In this document: piece by piece, positions 35,684 to 44,540 of the stretch
How positions within the stretch are numbered: position 1 is the first letter of the stretch
How the letters are laid out: each line of letters opens with the position of its first letter
From: Bradyrhizobium sp. Leo170
GTDB lineage: Bacteria > Pseudomonadota > Alphaproteobacteria > Rhizobiales > Xanthobacteraceae
Reading direction: 5' to 3'
Assembly: GCF_004296405.1 (NCBI RefSeq)
Contig: NZ_PSRR01000002.1
Coordinates: 1-64,000, forward strand
Length of the DNA stretch: 64,000 nt
Made by a program: the position numbers and the translations under genes
Notes under the pieces: model-generated
What the model was told of the DNA's origin: nothing
What the model saw: the letters and a program-made list of their open reading frames with translations, nothing else
Database searches by the model: none

Positions 35684-37093
35684 ATGGATGCGCTCGTTCA
35701 CAGTCCGTCCCGCCCGGCATGGGACAGCTCAATTCTGGACAAGAAAGAAAAGGTTCGCGTAGACAGCGCGAGCAAGTACAGGATTTGCGTCTTCGGAATC
35801 GGCTATGTCGGCACAGTATCGGCAGCCTGTCTTGCACGCGACGGACATGACGTCGTGGCGGTCGATGTCAATCAGGACAAGGTCAACGTCCTGAACCGTG
35901 GACTGTCGCCGATCGTGGAGCCAAATCTCGCTGAAAGCATTGGCTCCGGGGTCAGCACCGGCCGCCTGAAGGCAACCACAGATTCCGCGGCCGCCGTCTC
36001 GTCGACGGACATTTCATTGGTCTGTGTTGGAACCCCCTCACAGGACAACGGATCGCTGGAAACATCTTTCCTGAGCCGGGTGGCGCAGGAGATTGGAGAA
36101 AGCATCCGCAAGACCACAAACTTCCATTCTGTTGTCATGCGCTCGACGATGTTGCCGGGCACGATGGAGAACATAGTCATACCCATTCTGGAGCGGTCGT
36201 CCGGCAAAAAAGCGGGTCTAGATTTCGGGGTCGCCTATCTGCCCGAGTTTCTGCGGGAGGGGACGGCCATATCCGACTATGATGATCCTGGAACGATTGT
36301 AATTGGTGTCGACGATGATCCGCTTACGCTTCGGCGACTCATGGAAATTCACGATCGATTCGCGGTAACGCCTCTGGTGCTGTCAATTCGTGCCGCCGAG
36401 GCGGTCAAATATGCAAACAACGCCTGGCACGCGACCAAGATCAGCTTCGCGAACGAGATGGGATTGCTTTGCAAGGCGATGGGCGTCGACAGCCACGAAG
36501 TCATGAACGTCCTGGTCGCCGACAAGAAACTAAATATCTCGCCGGCATACCTCAAACCAGGGTTTGCATTTGGCGGGTCCTGCTTGCCGAAAGACGTGAG
36601 CGCTTTGCGCTATGCAGGACGAAATGTCGACGTTGACACGCCCCTGCTCGACGCCGTGCTGCAGGCGAACGAGAACCAAATTCGCAGCGCTTTCCGACTC
36701 GTTGCTGCGACCGGAAAACGGCGTATCGGGCTCGTCGGGCTGAGCTTCAAGCCGGACACGGACGATCTGCGCTACAGTCCGATGCTCGAGATTGCGGAAC
36801 GGTTGATTGGTCGCGGTTATGAGCTCGCGATCTACGACTCGAACGTTCGCCTGTCTCAGCTCACGGGGGTTAACAGGGATCACCTGACGAGTCGCCTGCC
36901 GCACATTGCCTGTCTGCTTCGGGAGAAAATGAGCGACGTCGCGGCCTTTGCCGACGTTCTCGTCGTGGGGAACCGTAAGGAGTTTCTGAAGAACTCATTG
37001 GTTTTGAACGGTCATGACAAAGTAATCATCGATCTTGTACGCATCTCGCCGGAAAAGCAGACCGCAGACGACTATCGCGGCATTTGTTGGTAA
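35684..37093 (+). CDS. algD: GDP-mannose 6-dehydrogenase
   Basis: A 469-residue protein of the UDP-glucose/GDP-mannose dehydrogenase family. The NAD-binding GIGYVG lies at about 38-43, VGTPS near 115-119, PEFLREGTAI at 187-196, and the active-site Cys300 sits in FAFGGSCLPKD. The wording at several points (SPIVEP, GVDFG-like GLDFGV, FAFGGSCLPKDV, and a final RGICW) follows Pseudomonas AlgD rather than UDP-glucose dehydrogenase, so it should oxidise GDP-mannose to GDP-mannuronate in two steps. It has about 30 extra N-terminal residues compared with AlgD. The ATG at 35684 is preferred over a TTG in the AT-rich promoter. No alginate polymerase (Alg8/Alg44) is in the window. Confidence 0.88.
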   Translation: MDALVHSPSRPAWDSSILDKKEKVRVDSASKYRICVFGIGYVGTVSAACLARDGHDVVAVDVNQDKVNVLNRGLSPIVEPNLAESIGSGVSTGRLKATTDSAAAVSSTDISLVCVGTPSQDNGSLETSFLSRVAQEIGESIRKTTNFHSVVMRSTMLPGTMENIVIPILERSSGKKAGLDFGVAYLPEFLREGTAISDYDDPGTIVIGVDDDPLTLRRLMEIHDRFAVTPLVLSIRAAEAVKYANNAWHATKISFANEMGLLCKAMGVDSHEVMNVLVADKKLNISPAYLKPGFAFGGSCLPKDVSALRYAGRNVDVDTPLLDAVLQANENQIRSAFRLVAATGKRRIGLVGLSFKPDTDDLRYSPMLEIAERLIGRGYELAIYDSNVRLSQLTGVNRDHLTSRLPHIACLLREKMSDVAAFADVLVVGNRKEFLKNSLVLNGHDKVIIDLVRISPEKQTADDYRGICW

Positions 37094-37111
37094 GTCGCTG
37101 GGACAGCGATC

Positions 37112-38335
37112 ATGACAATGGCATCGGTCGTTGAGGCCACGCGCAGCGTACGCCGGCGGAGAATCCTGATCATCGTTGAAAATCTCCCCGTTCCGTTTGA
37201 TCGCCGGGTCTGGGCGGAGGCGCAATCATTGCACAGGGCGGGTCACGAGGTTTCGGTGATCTGTCCCCGTGGCCCGTTCGCAGAAACCCCGTTCGAATCG
37301 ATCGACGGCATCGACGTTTACCGCCATCCGCTACCAATCGAGGCCAAGGGCAAGCTCGGCTATCTTGCCGAATACAGCAGCGCGCTATGGTGGGAGTTCG
37401 CCTATTCGCTCAAGGTGTTTTGGGGGCGCGGTTTCGATGTGATTCACGCCTGCAATCCGCCAGATCTCATTTTCCTGGTCGGGGCCTTCTACAAGTACCT
37501 GTTCGGCAAGAAGTTCGTATTCGACCATCATGACCTGAACCCCGAGCTGTTCGAAGCAAAATTTGGACATCGCGGGCTGATGTGGAAGGCGCTTGTCTTT
37601 CTCGAGCGTCTGACTTTTGGCGTGGCTGACATTTCCATCGCCACCAACCGGTCTTACGCCAATGTCGCTGTCCAGCGCGGCCAGATGGAACCCGATCGCG
37701 TGTTTATCGTCCGCTCGGGGCCAAATCTCGCGCGCGTGCGTGAGCTCGCCCCCGATAACACATGGCGCAACGGCCGGTCGCATCTGGTCGCCTATGTCGG
37801 CGTGATCGGGGAGCAGGAAGGCATCGACCTTCTGCTAGAGGCGGTCCGGCACATCACGTCCACATGTCAACGTACCGACGTCCAGTTCGTTATCATGGGC
37901 GCAGGGCCAAGCCTGGAGCAACTCAAAGCGACATGTACGCGGATGCGACTTTCGGAATTTGTCACTTTCACCGGCAGGGTCGACGACACGACGCTGTTCA
38001 AGGTGCTTTCGACCGCAGACGTCTGCGTCAATCCGGATCGTCCCAACGCGATGAATGACATGTCGACCATGAATAAGATCATGGAGTATATGGCGCTCGG
38101 CAAGCCGATTGTGCAGTTCGATCTGGCCGAAGGGCGGGTGTCGGCCCAGTCTGCTTCTCTCTATGCGCGCAACCCCGACACGGCCGATTTTGGTGACAAG
38201 ATCCTCGAACTCATCGACGACCCAGATCGTCGCCGCGAGATGGGCATGTACGGACGCAAGCGTGTGCGCGACGAGCTGTCGTGGGAGCATGAAGAGCCGA
38301 AATTGATTGCGGCTTACGACGCTCTTTTCAAATAA
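37112..38335 (+). CDS. GT4 glycosyltransferase
   Basis: A 407-residue protein with the GT-B fold of family 4. RILIIVENLPVPFDRRVW (about residues 14-31) and ALWWEFAYSLKVFWGRGFDVIHACNPPD (as HACNPPD) mark the N-terminal domain. The donor-binding half has VAYVGVIGEQEGIDLLL, VIMGAGP and MEYMALGKPIVQFDLAEGR, where an acidic residue normally fills the E(x7)E position. The PFDRRVWxEAxxL opening is typical of WcaL/WbuB-like enzymes transferring onto lipid-linked sugars. It follows algD by 18 bases, so the two are probably one operon, which would make GDP-mannuronate a candidate donor (inference). Confidence 0.9.
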   Translation: MTMASVVEATRSVRRRRILIIVENLPVPFDRRVWAEAQSLHRAGHEVSVICPRGPFAETPFESIDGIDVYRHPLPIEAKGKLGYLAEYSSALWWEFAYSLKVFWGRGFDVIHACNPPDLIFLVGAFYKYLFGKKFVFDHHDLNPELFEAKFGHRGLMWKALVFLERLTFGVADISIATNRSYANVAVQRGQMEPDRVFIVRSGPNLARVRELAPDNTWRNGRSHLVAYVGVIGEQEGIDLLLEAVRHITSTCQRTDVQFVIMGAGPSLEQLKATCTRMRLSEFVTFTGRVDDTTLFKVLSTADVCVNPDRPNAMNDMSTMNKIMEYMALGKPIVQFDLAEGRVSAQSASLYARNPDTADFGDKILELIDDPDRRREMGMYGRKRVRDELSWEHEEPKLIAAYDALFK

Positions 38336-38467
38336 GGCCTTTCCAGCACCAAAGAACCACGATTCCGCGTCCCACTTTCCGGCAAGCCTGACCGAGTCAA
38401 ATTGACTGTCTTTGTCATTGGCCGGCTTTGGGAAGGCTCGTCGATCAAATGTAAGCCACTAACCGGT

Positions 38468-39193
38468 TTATCGATGCCGCCAGCGCATCAGTTGGCGATA
38501 GAGGCCCAGCCTTGTACTGACCCTCCAGGCAACACCACGCATCGCATCCGGATCGCGCAAGTGCTGGCGCATGTAGTCCGCATCCATGCTGTTTGTCAGA
38601 CAAAGGCGGGAGTAGAGAAAAGGTTCGAACCCCCGATGATGCCCAAGCTGGATTGTAAAGAGGTGCGTGTAGCCGGCCTTCAGAGCCGCGTCCCACACGC
38701 GTCGGGAAAAGCGCCCGTATGGGAAGGCGAAAAGAGTAACCTGTTGCCCGAGGCGATCCTCTAGCATCGACTTCGACACCATAAGCTCGCGACCGAGTTC
38801 GACATCCGAGACAGTGGTCAAATCGACGTGGGCCATGCCATGTGAGCCAATCGCAACGCCGTTCCTGCCAAGTTCCTCAATCATCTCCCAGCTCATACGT
38901 CCCGGCGAGCCCACGAAATCCACTGGGATAAAGGACATGAAACCCGGAATCCGACCGGTCTTCACGTAACGCGCATAGACATGCGTGTAGTCCGAAAGAC
39001 ATCCATCGTCGAAGGTTAGCAGGACCGAACCGGTGTGCCTGGCTTTCGGATTGGGGCAATGCTCCAGAAAATACTGAGGCGAGACCAGCCTGTCCCCGCA
39101 AAGCGCGAGATGTGCATCGAATGTTTCATGCGTCAGGCACCACGCATTCGAAGGCGACGCTTCCACCAGCTCGTGATAGTTCAGGACAATCAT
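38468..39193 (-). CDS. Polysaccharide deacetylase (NodB-homology, CE4)
   Basis: A 241-residue protein. MIVLNYHELVEA opens the domain; VLLTFDDGCLSDY holds the catalytic Asp and metal-binding Asp, SHGMAHVDL holds the two metal-binding His residues, and FAFPYGRFSRRVWD is motif 3. These are the signatures of carbohydrate esterase family 4, which removes N- or O-acetyl groups from glycans. There is no signal peptide with this start, so it may act on lipid-linked units in the cytoplasm. The ATG overlaps the stop of the upstream GT4 gene as ATGA, which fixes the start. An upstream extension would be read through the GT4 gene in another frame. Confidence 0.88.
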   Translation of the reverse strand: MIVLNYHELVEASPSNAWCLTHETFDAHLALCGDRLVSPQYFLEHCPNPKARHTGSVLLTFDDGCLSDYTHVYARYVKTGRIPGFMSFIPVDFVGSPGRMSWEMIEELGRNGVAIGSHGMAHVDLTTVSDVELGRELMVSKSMLEDRLGQQVTLFAFPYGRFSRRVWDAALKAGYTHLFTIQLGHHRGFEPFLYSRLCLTNSMDADYMRQHLRDPDAMRGVAWRVSTRLGLYRQLMRWRHR

Positions 39194-40356
39194 AGAGTTT
39201 GTATCAGATCTGAGACACGCCGGCTCCAGGCCTGCCAGTTCAGCCGGACTTCGAAAGCGTCGCGGCTCGATTGTCTCAGGCGTGCCAGCCGTTCCGGGCA
39301 CGCAAAGGTCTCGGAGATGACCGTCGCATAGTCCTCCTTCGTCGCATCCGGCGGCAACAAGATGCCTGTCTCCCCATCGCGGATAGCACCGGGCACGCCA
39401 CCTGTGGCCGGCGCAATGCTCGGTACGCCATGGGCCGCCGCTTCGCAAAACACGATGCCGTAGCAATCTGCCCGGGTCGGCAAGAGAAAGAAATCCGCGT
39501 CACGATAGAGTTGATCCAGTCGATTGCGCTGTTCACGATCGTTCTTATTGAGGAAAGGAATGATCGTCAGGCCATCCTGGGTGACAGGCTTGGGCGGAGT
39601 GCATCCGCAGATCACGAGCTCCGCCTCTACGCCCCTGCCCCTTAGCTCAGCGAGAGTTCCGACCGCGATGTCCGCGCCCTTCTCTTTCCAGTTGGCCCCG
39701 ATGAACAGGAGCCGGCACGGACCCGGCTTGCGGCAGCCAAGCACCGAGGCACGATCCGGCGCTTCTTCGAGGTTGGCGCCCCAAGGAATGACATGCACGC
39801 GCGCACGGTCGACGCCATAGTCCCTAACCGCAGATTCGGCGGCCCATTTCGAGGGGTAGAGGACCAGATCCGCGCGGGCAATTGTGTTGCGTTCCAGGCG
39901 TTCCGCAATCTCCCGAGCGTTGCGTGACAAGTTCCGATAGTTGGGATGGTAATTCTCGACAAGCCGAAAGGTCGCGTCGGACGCATAGACGAGGGGAACG
40001 CCTTTAGGTACATTCCAGGCGAAGTTGGACCCGGCGGGTGCGAAGACGATATCGGGCGAGACGGCGCGGATCTTGCGTGCTGCGTCCGCTGCATACTGCG
40101 CAACAACAGGCCCCGCATGGAATGGGGAGAGGCCCGGCCTATGAAAGGCGCGGCAAAGTCTGGAATACGTCTTGTAAAGAGGCAGGATCGGTGCGTTCAG
40201 GGGACCGATATGGACCACCTCATGACCTTCGTTTGCGAGCGATTTCGACATGTGAAATGGAGTGCCGGACCAGAACCTGACCTCGCTTGCGTCGCCGATC
40301 GTGGCGAAGGCGATCCGCCGCGCTGCCTGGCTGCCGGAGAGGTGGTACTGATTCAT
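39190..40356 (-). CDS. GT4 glycosyltransferase
   Basis: A 388-residue GT-B protein. The N-terminal domain begins RIAFATIGDASEVRFWSGTPFHM and includes SLANEGHEVVHIG. The donor-binding half includes LLFIGANWKEKGADIAV, ELVICGC and DADFFLLPTRADCYGIVFCEAAAHGVPSIA (motifs TRADCYGIVFCEA and HGVPSIA), with the family 4 D/E(x7)E pattern. It transfers a sugar from a nucleotide donor to a growing glycan in the cytoplasm. It is translationally coupled to the deacetylase that follows, suggesting that the sugar it adds, for example an N-acetylated hexosamine, is the one deacetylated. That pairing is inference. Upstream lies an AT-rich tract with the TTTAATTTG motif. Confidence 0.9.
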   Translation of the reverse strand: MNQYHLSGSQAARRIAFATIGDASEVRFWSGTPFHMSKSLANEGHEVVHIGPLNAPILPLYKTYSRLCRAFHRPGLSPFHAGPVVAQYAADAARKIRAVSPDIVFAPAGSNFAWNVPKGVPLVYASDATFRLVENYHPNYRNLSRNAREIAERLERNTIARADLVLYPSKWAAESAVRDYGVDRARVHVIPWGANLEEAPDRASVLGCRKPGPCRLLFIGANWKEKGADIAVGTLAELRGRGVEAELVICGCTPPKPVTQDGLTIIPFLNKNDREQRNRLDQLYRDADFFLLPTRADCYGIVFCEAAAHGVPSIAPATGGVPGAIRDGETGILLPPDATKEDYATVISETFACPERLARLRQSSRDAFEVRLNWQAWSRRVSDLIQTL

Positions 40357-40478
40357 TTTATTCCCTTACACACGGCGCAACCGGCAGATCGTGCCAAAAG
40401 CGATCACGGCACTTTTCGAAAAGGTGCGCTCCACTCTTCCGCGTCTTCCGCGCTGATTCAATGACTAGAATCTCCGGA

Positions 40479-40535
40479 GCATTAAATATATTAAATATCA
40501 GACATTTCAATAACCATCCGATTTATTTAATTTGA
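40479..40535. promoter_or_regulatory. AT-rich tract with TTTAATTTG motif
   Basis: CATTAAATATATTAAATATC and, about 30 bases on, TTTATTTAATTTG lie 120-180 bases upstream of the GT4 gene start at 40356 (-) and past the end of the polymerase gene (40622). The TTTAATTTG motif (about 40526-40534) is shared with other intergenic regions of the island. Confidence 0.5.
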
Positions 40536-40621
40536 TTGCCGCCGACATAGCGATCCGCTCCGCGGGCTCCTCCGCTTGGCACGGCGCCATGACCTCGCGG
40601 TGAAACACCTCCGGTCATCGA

Positions 40622-42007
40622 TCACACCCATGTTTCCGCCGCTCGTGCGGCTCTATCACGCAGTACGGCGGTTTCCGCGAGGTTCGCTCGCATCCCAGCA
40701 AAGACAGCGATAAGGATCAAACAGATGCCCCAAAAGTGCACCATGAACCCCAGAAAAACGATGGTTGTTATGACAACTCCGAGCGCGACCGACAGCCGTC
40801 CTTCTTCCGGAGTAAGGTGACGCGATTTATCGATCGAACCAAGCCAGCATGCGCCCACAATCGTCAAAAGAACTAATATGCTTCCGGGAATTCCATACGC
40901 CATTGCATTAGCAAGCCAAAAGGCATCCACACTCTCACTCAAAAGCGCGCCGTTGGATTGCCAATCCCAGTCGCCGTTCGCACCAATTCCGAAGATCGGC
41001 GAACCGAGTACGACACGCCCCCCAACCTGCCAGATCGCTTGACGGTACCAGGCCGCCTCCGGGCTTACTCCGCAAAGGCGTACAAGCGTTACGACAGGGT
41101 TGCCAGAGAAAGTGAAAACAGTAACGACTATGGCAGTCACACACAGTCCGACCAACTTCCATCGAGCCGTGAAGCGAGGGGTTGCAACATAGAACATCGC
41201 GAGCGCAAATCCGATCAGATAAGCCAGCAACGGACTCCGCGCCTGCGAAAACAACACACCGATGAGCGCAATACCTGCAACAGCCCAGCCAAATACCTGG
41301 GACCTAAACGTAATCAAGGCCACGGTCCCAAACCAGGCGCAAACAGCGCCGAATAATATCGAATGCTCCAGCGGCCCCATGGCGCGAATGACCCCTTCCC
41401 TATACAAGGTCTCGGCCTTCGTCGCTAATGCGCCTTCATAGCTGAATTTCACATAACCAGTAATGCCTTTGATGAATTCATAGGTGAACAGTTTATCATT
41501 CCAAGGGTCGAGAAGCGCGATACAGACAATCAGAACTGCCAGCATGCAGGAGAAGCGTGCGAGTCGCACGGAACTATCGCCAGGAGTGAGATACCGGAAC
41601 GTCAGATATCCGCCAGTGAATACAATTGCGTCTATTCCCGCCCCTTTAAGGCCCGTAAGACCACCTGTGATGGTGGCGGCAAACATCATCCAAACGCCCG
41701 CAACCGGGGCCAAAATATCTGATGGCACGCAGACTACAGCTCGCGCGCTTGAGAGTCGCGATATCGCCGCGATGGAGGAAACAAAAATCAGAACTCGAGC
41801 GACCGAGAGGCGAAAATCACCGACGAAGAAAGACAGGCCCTCGGGCAGAAAAATCGCGACCAGTAATACTTTGAGATATAGCTCGGTACGCGAGTGCGAG
41901 CCGCTTGCCGCACGCCTGACTGAACTCAGCTGCCGATCCCGCAGATAGGCAAGTTGAAAACCCGAATCCAATTCTAAGCTTCTGCGGTTCAACGTGAATA
42001 CCCCCAA
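40622..42007 (-). CDS. O-antigen polymerase/ligase-like membrane protein (Wzy-like)
   Basis: A 461-residue protein with about ten hydrophobic helices (for example LKVLLVAIFLPEGLSFF, VLIFVSSIAAISRL, SILFGAVCAWFGTVALITF). A long periplasmic loop in the second half contains YRQAIWQVGGRVVLGSPIFGIGANGDW (as GSPIFGIGANGD), the G-x-G-x-N region seen in Wzy_C/WaaL proteins. It probably polymerises lipid-linked repeat units on the outer face of the inner membrane. The only starts for the full frame are TTG codons at 42007 or 41992; the latter follows GGGGG. It lies between GT2 and GT4 genes on the same strand. Confidence 0.8.
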   Translation of the reverse strand: MGVFTLNRRSLELDSGFQLAYLRDRQLSSVRRAASGSHSRTELYLKVLLVAIFLPEGLSFFVGDFRLSVARVLIFVSSIAAISRLSSARAVVCVPSDILAPVAGVWMMFAATITGGLTGLKGAGIDAIVFTGGYLTFRYLTPGDSSVRLARFSCMLAVLIVCIALLDPWNDKLFTYEFIKGITGYVKFSYEGALATKAETLYREGVIRAMGPLEHSILFGAVCAWFGTVALITFRSQVFGWAVAGIALIGVLFSQARSPLLAYLIGFALAMFYVATPRFTARWKLVGLCVTAIVVTVFTFSGNPVVTLVRLCGVSPEAAWYRQAIWQVGGRVVLGSPIFGIGANGDWDWQSNGALLSESVDAFWLANAMAYGIPGSILVLLTIVGACWLGSIDKSRHLTPEEGRLSVALGVVITTIVFLGFMVHFWGICLILIAVFAGMRANLAETAVLRDRAARAAETWV

Positions 42008-42089
42008 TGCCGAAGACGTTCCGCAAAAAAGAAGCAGCGCTCAAAATTGAGGCGCCGCGTAAAGCGACCGTTCCGTCCGAAGACGCGCA

Positions 42090-43097
42090 TCATTTCGTCG
42101 TCTCCAAAGGAATAGCCTGGAAGTTACGACGCAGGCGCCTCGCTACGGTGGGTGAAATCAGCGCGTAAACAAGCGCCTTGTAGTAGTGCGGATCCGCGGG
42201 ATGCAAACAAGCACATTGCCAACCCGTCCTCAACGCCGAAAGGCGACGGTTTGACCGACGAAAATCCAACACGCTTCTCATAAAATGGGCGGCGATGTTG
42301 TTGTCCAGCAAACTGTTACGAGAGCTGTGGCTGCTATCCTCGCATTCTGGCTCGAACCGTACACCTCGCCGCTCGCAAGCTCGCTTGAATGCCGCAGCCT
42401 CGAACTGCCTGCGCCACGTTGGCGCACGCCGGGTGAGTGAATTGGGAAGGATGCGATACGCGTAAAGGCACTCGCCCAACACGGTCATCGGATATATTTC
42501 CCCAATTCTCAATATATAGTCGTAGGTCTCAGCAACCTTCAACGAGGGCTCGAACCGCATGTCCCCGACCAATGACATTCGAAACATTCCTGTCGGATCA
42601 AGGGCAGGCATTCGAAAGGCTCGAATCTCAGACTGGCAGTCGTCCTCGCTTTGCGGCGCAAACACGGGCGCCATGAATTTCCCGTTAATGATAAGTTCGT
42701 TACCGCAGAATACGGCAGCCAAATGCGGCTTGTTGAGCAGCGCACGAACCTGTCTTTCAATTCGCGCTGGATGACTGATGTCATCCGCGTCTTGAATTGC
42801 GTAAAACTCGCCGCGGATCTGATCGAGCGCCCGATTGACAGCCACAGGCTTGGTCGAATTTGCCTGGTGGATCACACGGACACGCTCGTCCACTAGCAAG
42901 TCTTGAACTGAGTCGAAGCAGCCGTCCGTGCTGCCATCGTTGATAACGAGGATCTCCAGATTTTTATACGTCTGATCGATTATGCTCAGCAGCGACGGCC
43001 GTAGATATTCCCCTGCGTTGTAAACGGACATCACGACCGTGACGAGGGGACCTTCAGGCACCCCTTCGACTTTGGACGGATGTGCTTGGGACGTCAT
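42090..43097 (-). CDS. GT2 glycosyltransferase
   Basis: A 335-residue protein. LVTVVMSVYNAGEYLRPSL and ILVINDGSTDG open the GT-A fold, and YAIQDADDISHPARIERQ carries the DxD-type DADD motif. A C-terminal segment with FRRSNRRLSALRTGWQCA is typical of EpsE/ExoO-like members. It adds one sugar in the cytoplasm to a lipid-linked precursor. The ATG at 43097 has GGGAG at a good distance; an upstream in-frame start at 43118 lacks one. Its promoter region faces the decayed exoP copy and holds the CCAAATTAA/TTAATTTGG inverted repeat. Confidence 0.9.
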   Translation of the reverse strand: MTSQAHPSKVEGVPEGPLVTVVMSVYNAGEYLRPSLLSIIDQTYKNLEILVINDGSTDGCFDSVQDLLVDERVRVIHQANSTKPVAVNRALDQIRGEFYAIQDADDISHPARIERQVRALLNKPHLAAVFCGNELIINGKFMAPVFAPQSEDDCQSEIRAFRMPALDPTGMFRMSLVGDMRFEPSLKVAETYDYILRIGEIYPMTVLGECLYAYRILPNSLTRRAPTWRRQFEAAAFKRACERRGVRFEPECEDSSHSSRNSLLDNNIAAHFMRSVLDFRRSNRRLSALRTGWQCACLHPADPHYYKALVYALISPTVARRLRRNFQAIPLETTK

Positions 43098-43146
43098 GAA
43101 AAGCTCCCGGTCAGTCAAGTCCAGTATTTTGTCTTCAATACATTAG

Positions 43147-43175
43147 CCAAATTAACCAGCCACTATTTAATTTGG
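43147..43175. promoter_or_regulatory. AT-rich inverted repeat shared with the exoP promoter
   Basis: CCAAATTAA (43147-43155) and TTAATTTGG (43167-43175) form an inverted repeat centred between the divergent GT2 gene and the exoP remnant. The string ATTAACCA-N7-TTTAATTTG is identical in spacing at 59041-59064, upstream of the intact exoP-like gene. It is a strong candidate operator. Confidence 0.6.
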
Positions 43176-43300
43176 ACAACGCCGATTTTATCCAATATAT
43201 TATTATAATGCAACAAACCTCAGCCGGAGCGTTAATCGGCACCCCGGTGACGGGCCACGCCCCGGGGAGATCGACAGGTGGAGCGAGCGAGCACCTTCAG

Positions 43301-43486
43301 ATGAATAGGCTGCAAAGTGACCGGACCCGTGCTCCGATCAACGGGGCTGGGCAGAGCGACCAGGCCGAAGGCTGCGGCATTGGAGAACTCGTCAATTTCA
43401 CCGCGACCATTATTGCGACGACCACTACACCCGTTACGGCTTCTCCGATGCTGGCTGAGCCGGATTCGAACCCCTGGAGTGGCTAG
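43301..43486 (+). pseudogene. Decayed 5' remnant of an exoP-like gene
   Basis: A 61-codon frame whose start reads MNRLQSDRTRAP...GCGIGELVN. The intact exoP-like gene at 59194 reads MLQPDRLRAP...GGIGELIN. Further on, MLAEPDSN matches ILAEPAFD of exoP, which in the intact gene lies about 50 codons later, so an internal segment including the first membrane helix seems lost. The frame then stops (PWSG). Homology continues upstream through the AT-rich promoter region. It is best read as a duplicated and decayed copy. It could still be translated as a short peptide, but function is not expected. Confidence 0.6.
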
Positions 43487-43495
43487 GTACTTGAG

Positions 43496-44410
43496 ATGAT
43501 TTGTAAAGCTTGCTTGTCAGACCGCGAACATCGCCGCCACGTATTTACCGAGATGATGTTTGGTACAGGAGAGCGGTTTGAATACCAGGAATGTATTGAT
43601 TGTGGGACGATCCAGCGCCTGGCGGATGTCGCAGATGAGGGTCGCTTTTACCCTGACGGGTATTATTCATTCGCCAAGCCTTCGCGAAATTCGCGGGTCA
43701 TCGCAATCAGGGATGCGCATGCACTCGGCATCAAAAGCATATTGGGGGCCGTAGCGTCCTTTGTGAGGTACGATCCCATCGTGGGGGTCATCGGAGATTT
43801 TAAGATTGATCCTAGCTCTCGGGTGCTGGACGTCGGCTGCGGGTCCGGGAAACTTCTTCATAGAATGTCTGCCGCAGGGTTCAAGAACCTTACTGGAGTA
43901 GACCCCTACATTTCCAAGCCGACATCAGGAGCCGTGACGATTCACAAATCGGATCTTCAAAGCATGTCGGGCGAGTTTGATTTCATCATGTTCAATCACT
44001 CGTTAGAGCACGTCCCTGATCCGGGCCAAAGTCTTGGCGATGCAAGAAAGCTGCTTGCGCCCGGGGGCCGCATTCTGGTTCGCATCCCAACTTCGTCCTC
44101 GCAAGCATGGACGGAGTACGGCCCGAATTGGGTGCAACTGGATGCGCCACGCCACATTGTGATTCCCTCTCGCAAGGGAATGAGCGCGTTGGCGGAGCGC
44201 TGCGGCCTGTCTGTCAGACAATCGATTGATGATTCTACTGCGTTTCAGTTCTGGGGAAGCGAAATGTACCGGAAGTCTAAGCCGCTCACATCATCCGGGC
44301 CAAGCGATGTGTTTAGCCGTCATGAGTTGAGAGGGTTTGCCAAGCGAGCGGCAAAGCTGAATATCGAACAACAGGGAGATCAGGCAGCTTTCCTGTTGAC
44401 CGCTGCTTAG
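43496..44410 (+). CDS. SAM-dependent methyltransferase with N-terminal zinc ribbon
   Basis: A 304-residue protein. Four cysteines (C3, C6, C33, C36 in CKAC and CIDCG) make a likely zinc ribbon. The methyltransferase domain shows VLDVGCGSGKLLH (motif I, about residues 109-121), LTGVDPYISK and FIMFNHSLEHVPDPG, then LAPGGRILVRIPT. This Methyltransf_23 type with a zinc ribbon occurs in polysaccharide and sugar-modifying loci, in some cases as C-methyltransferases. The start follows the exoP remnant by nine bases, so it may use the duplicated promoter. Codon use is less GC-rich than in the neighbours. The substrate is unknown. Confidence 0.85.
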   Translation: MICKACLSDREHRRHVFTEMMFGTGERFEYQECIDCGTIQRLADVADEGRFYPDGYYSFAKPSRNSRVIAIRDAHALGIKSILGAVASFVRYDPIVGVIGDFKIDPSSRVLDVGCGSGKLLHRMSAAGFKNLTGVDPYISKPTSGAVTIHKSDLQSMSGEFDFIMFNHSLEHVPDPGQSLGDARKLLAPGGRILVRIPTSSSQAWTEYGPNWVQLDAPRHIVIPSRKGMSALAERCGLSVRQSIDDSTAFQFWGSEMYRKSKPLTSSGPSDVFSRHELRGFAKRAAKLNIEQQGDQAAFLLTAA

Positions 44411-44540
44411 GCTGGATGGCCCGAATCGCAAACCCCTGCCCCTCCGACCTCAAATGTCACCCAGATCAGAGGCGGATCTTTGGGGGTGACTGCCACCAGC
44501 CAACCTCGCGGTCGAATGATTAAAGGAAGAAACTGTTCGA

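Noticed and set aside
40577-40600. A TTGGCACG string resembling the -24 part of a sigma-54 promoter
   Set aside because: The matching GC at -12 is missing at the required spacing, and no gene starts nearby in the right direction.
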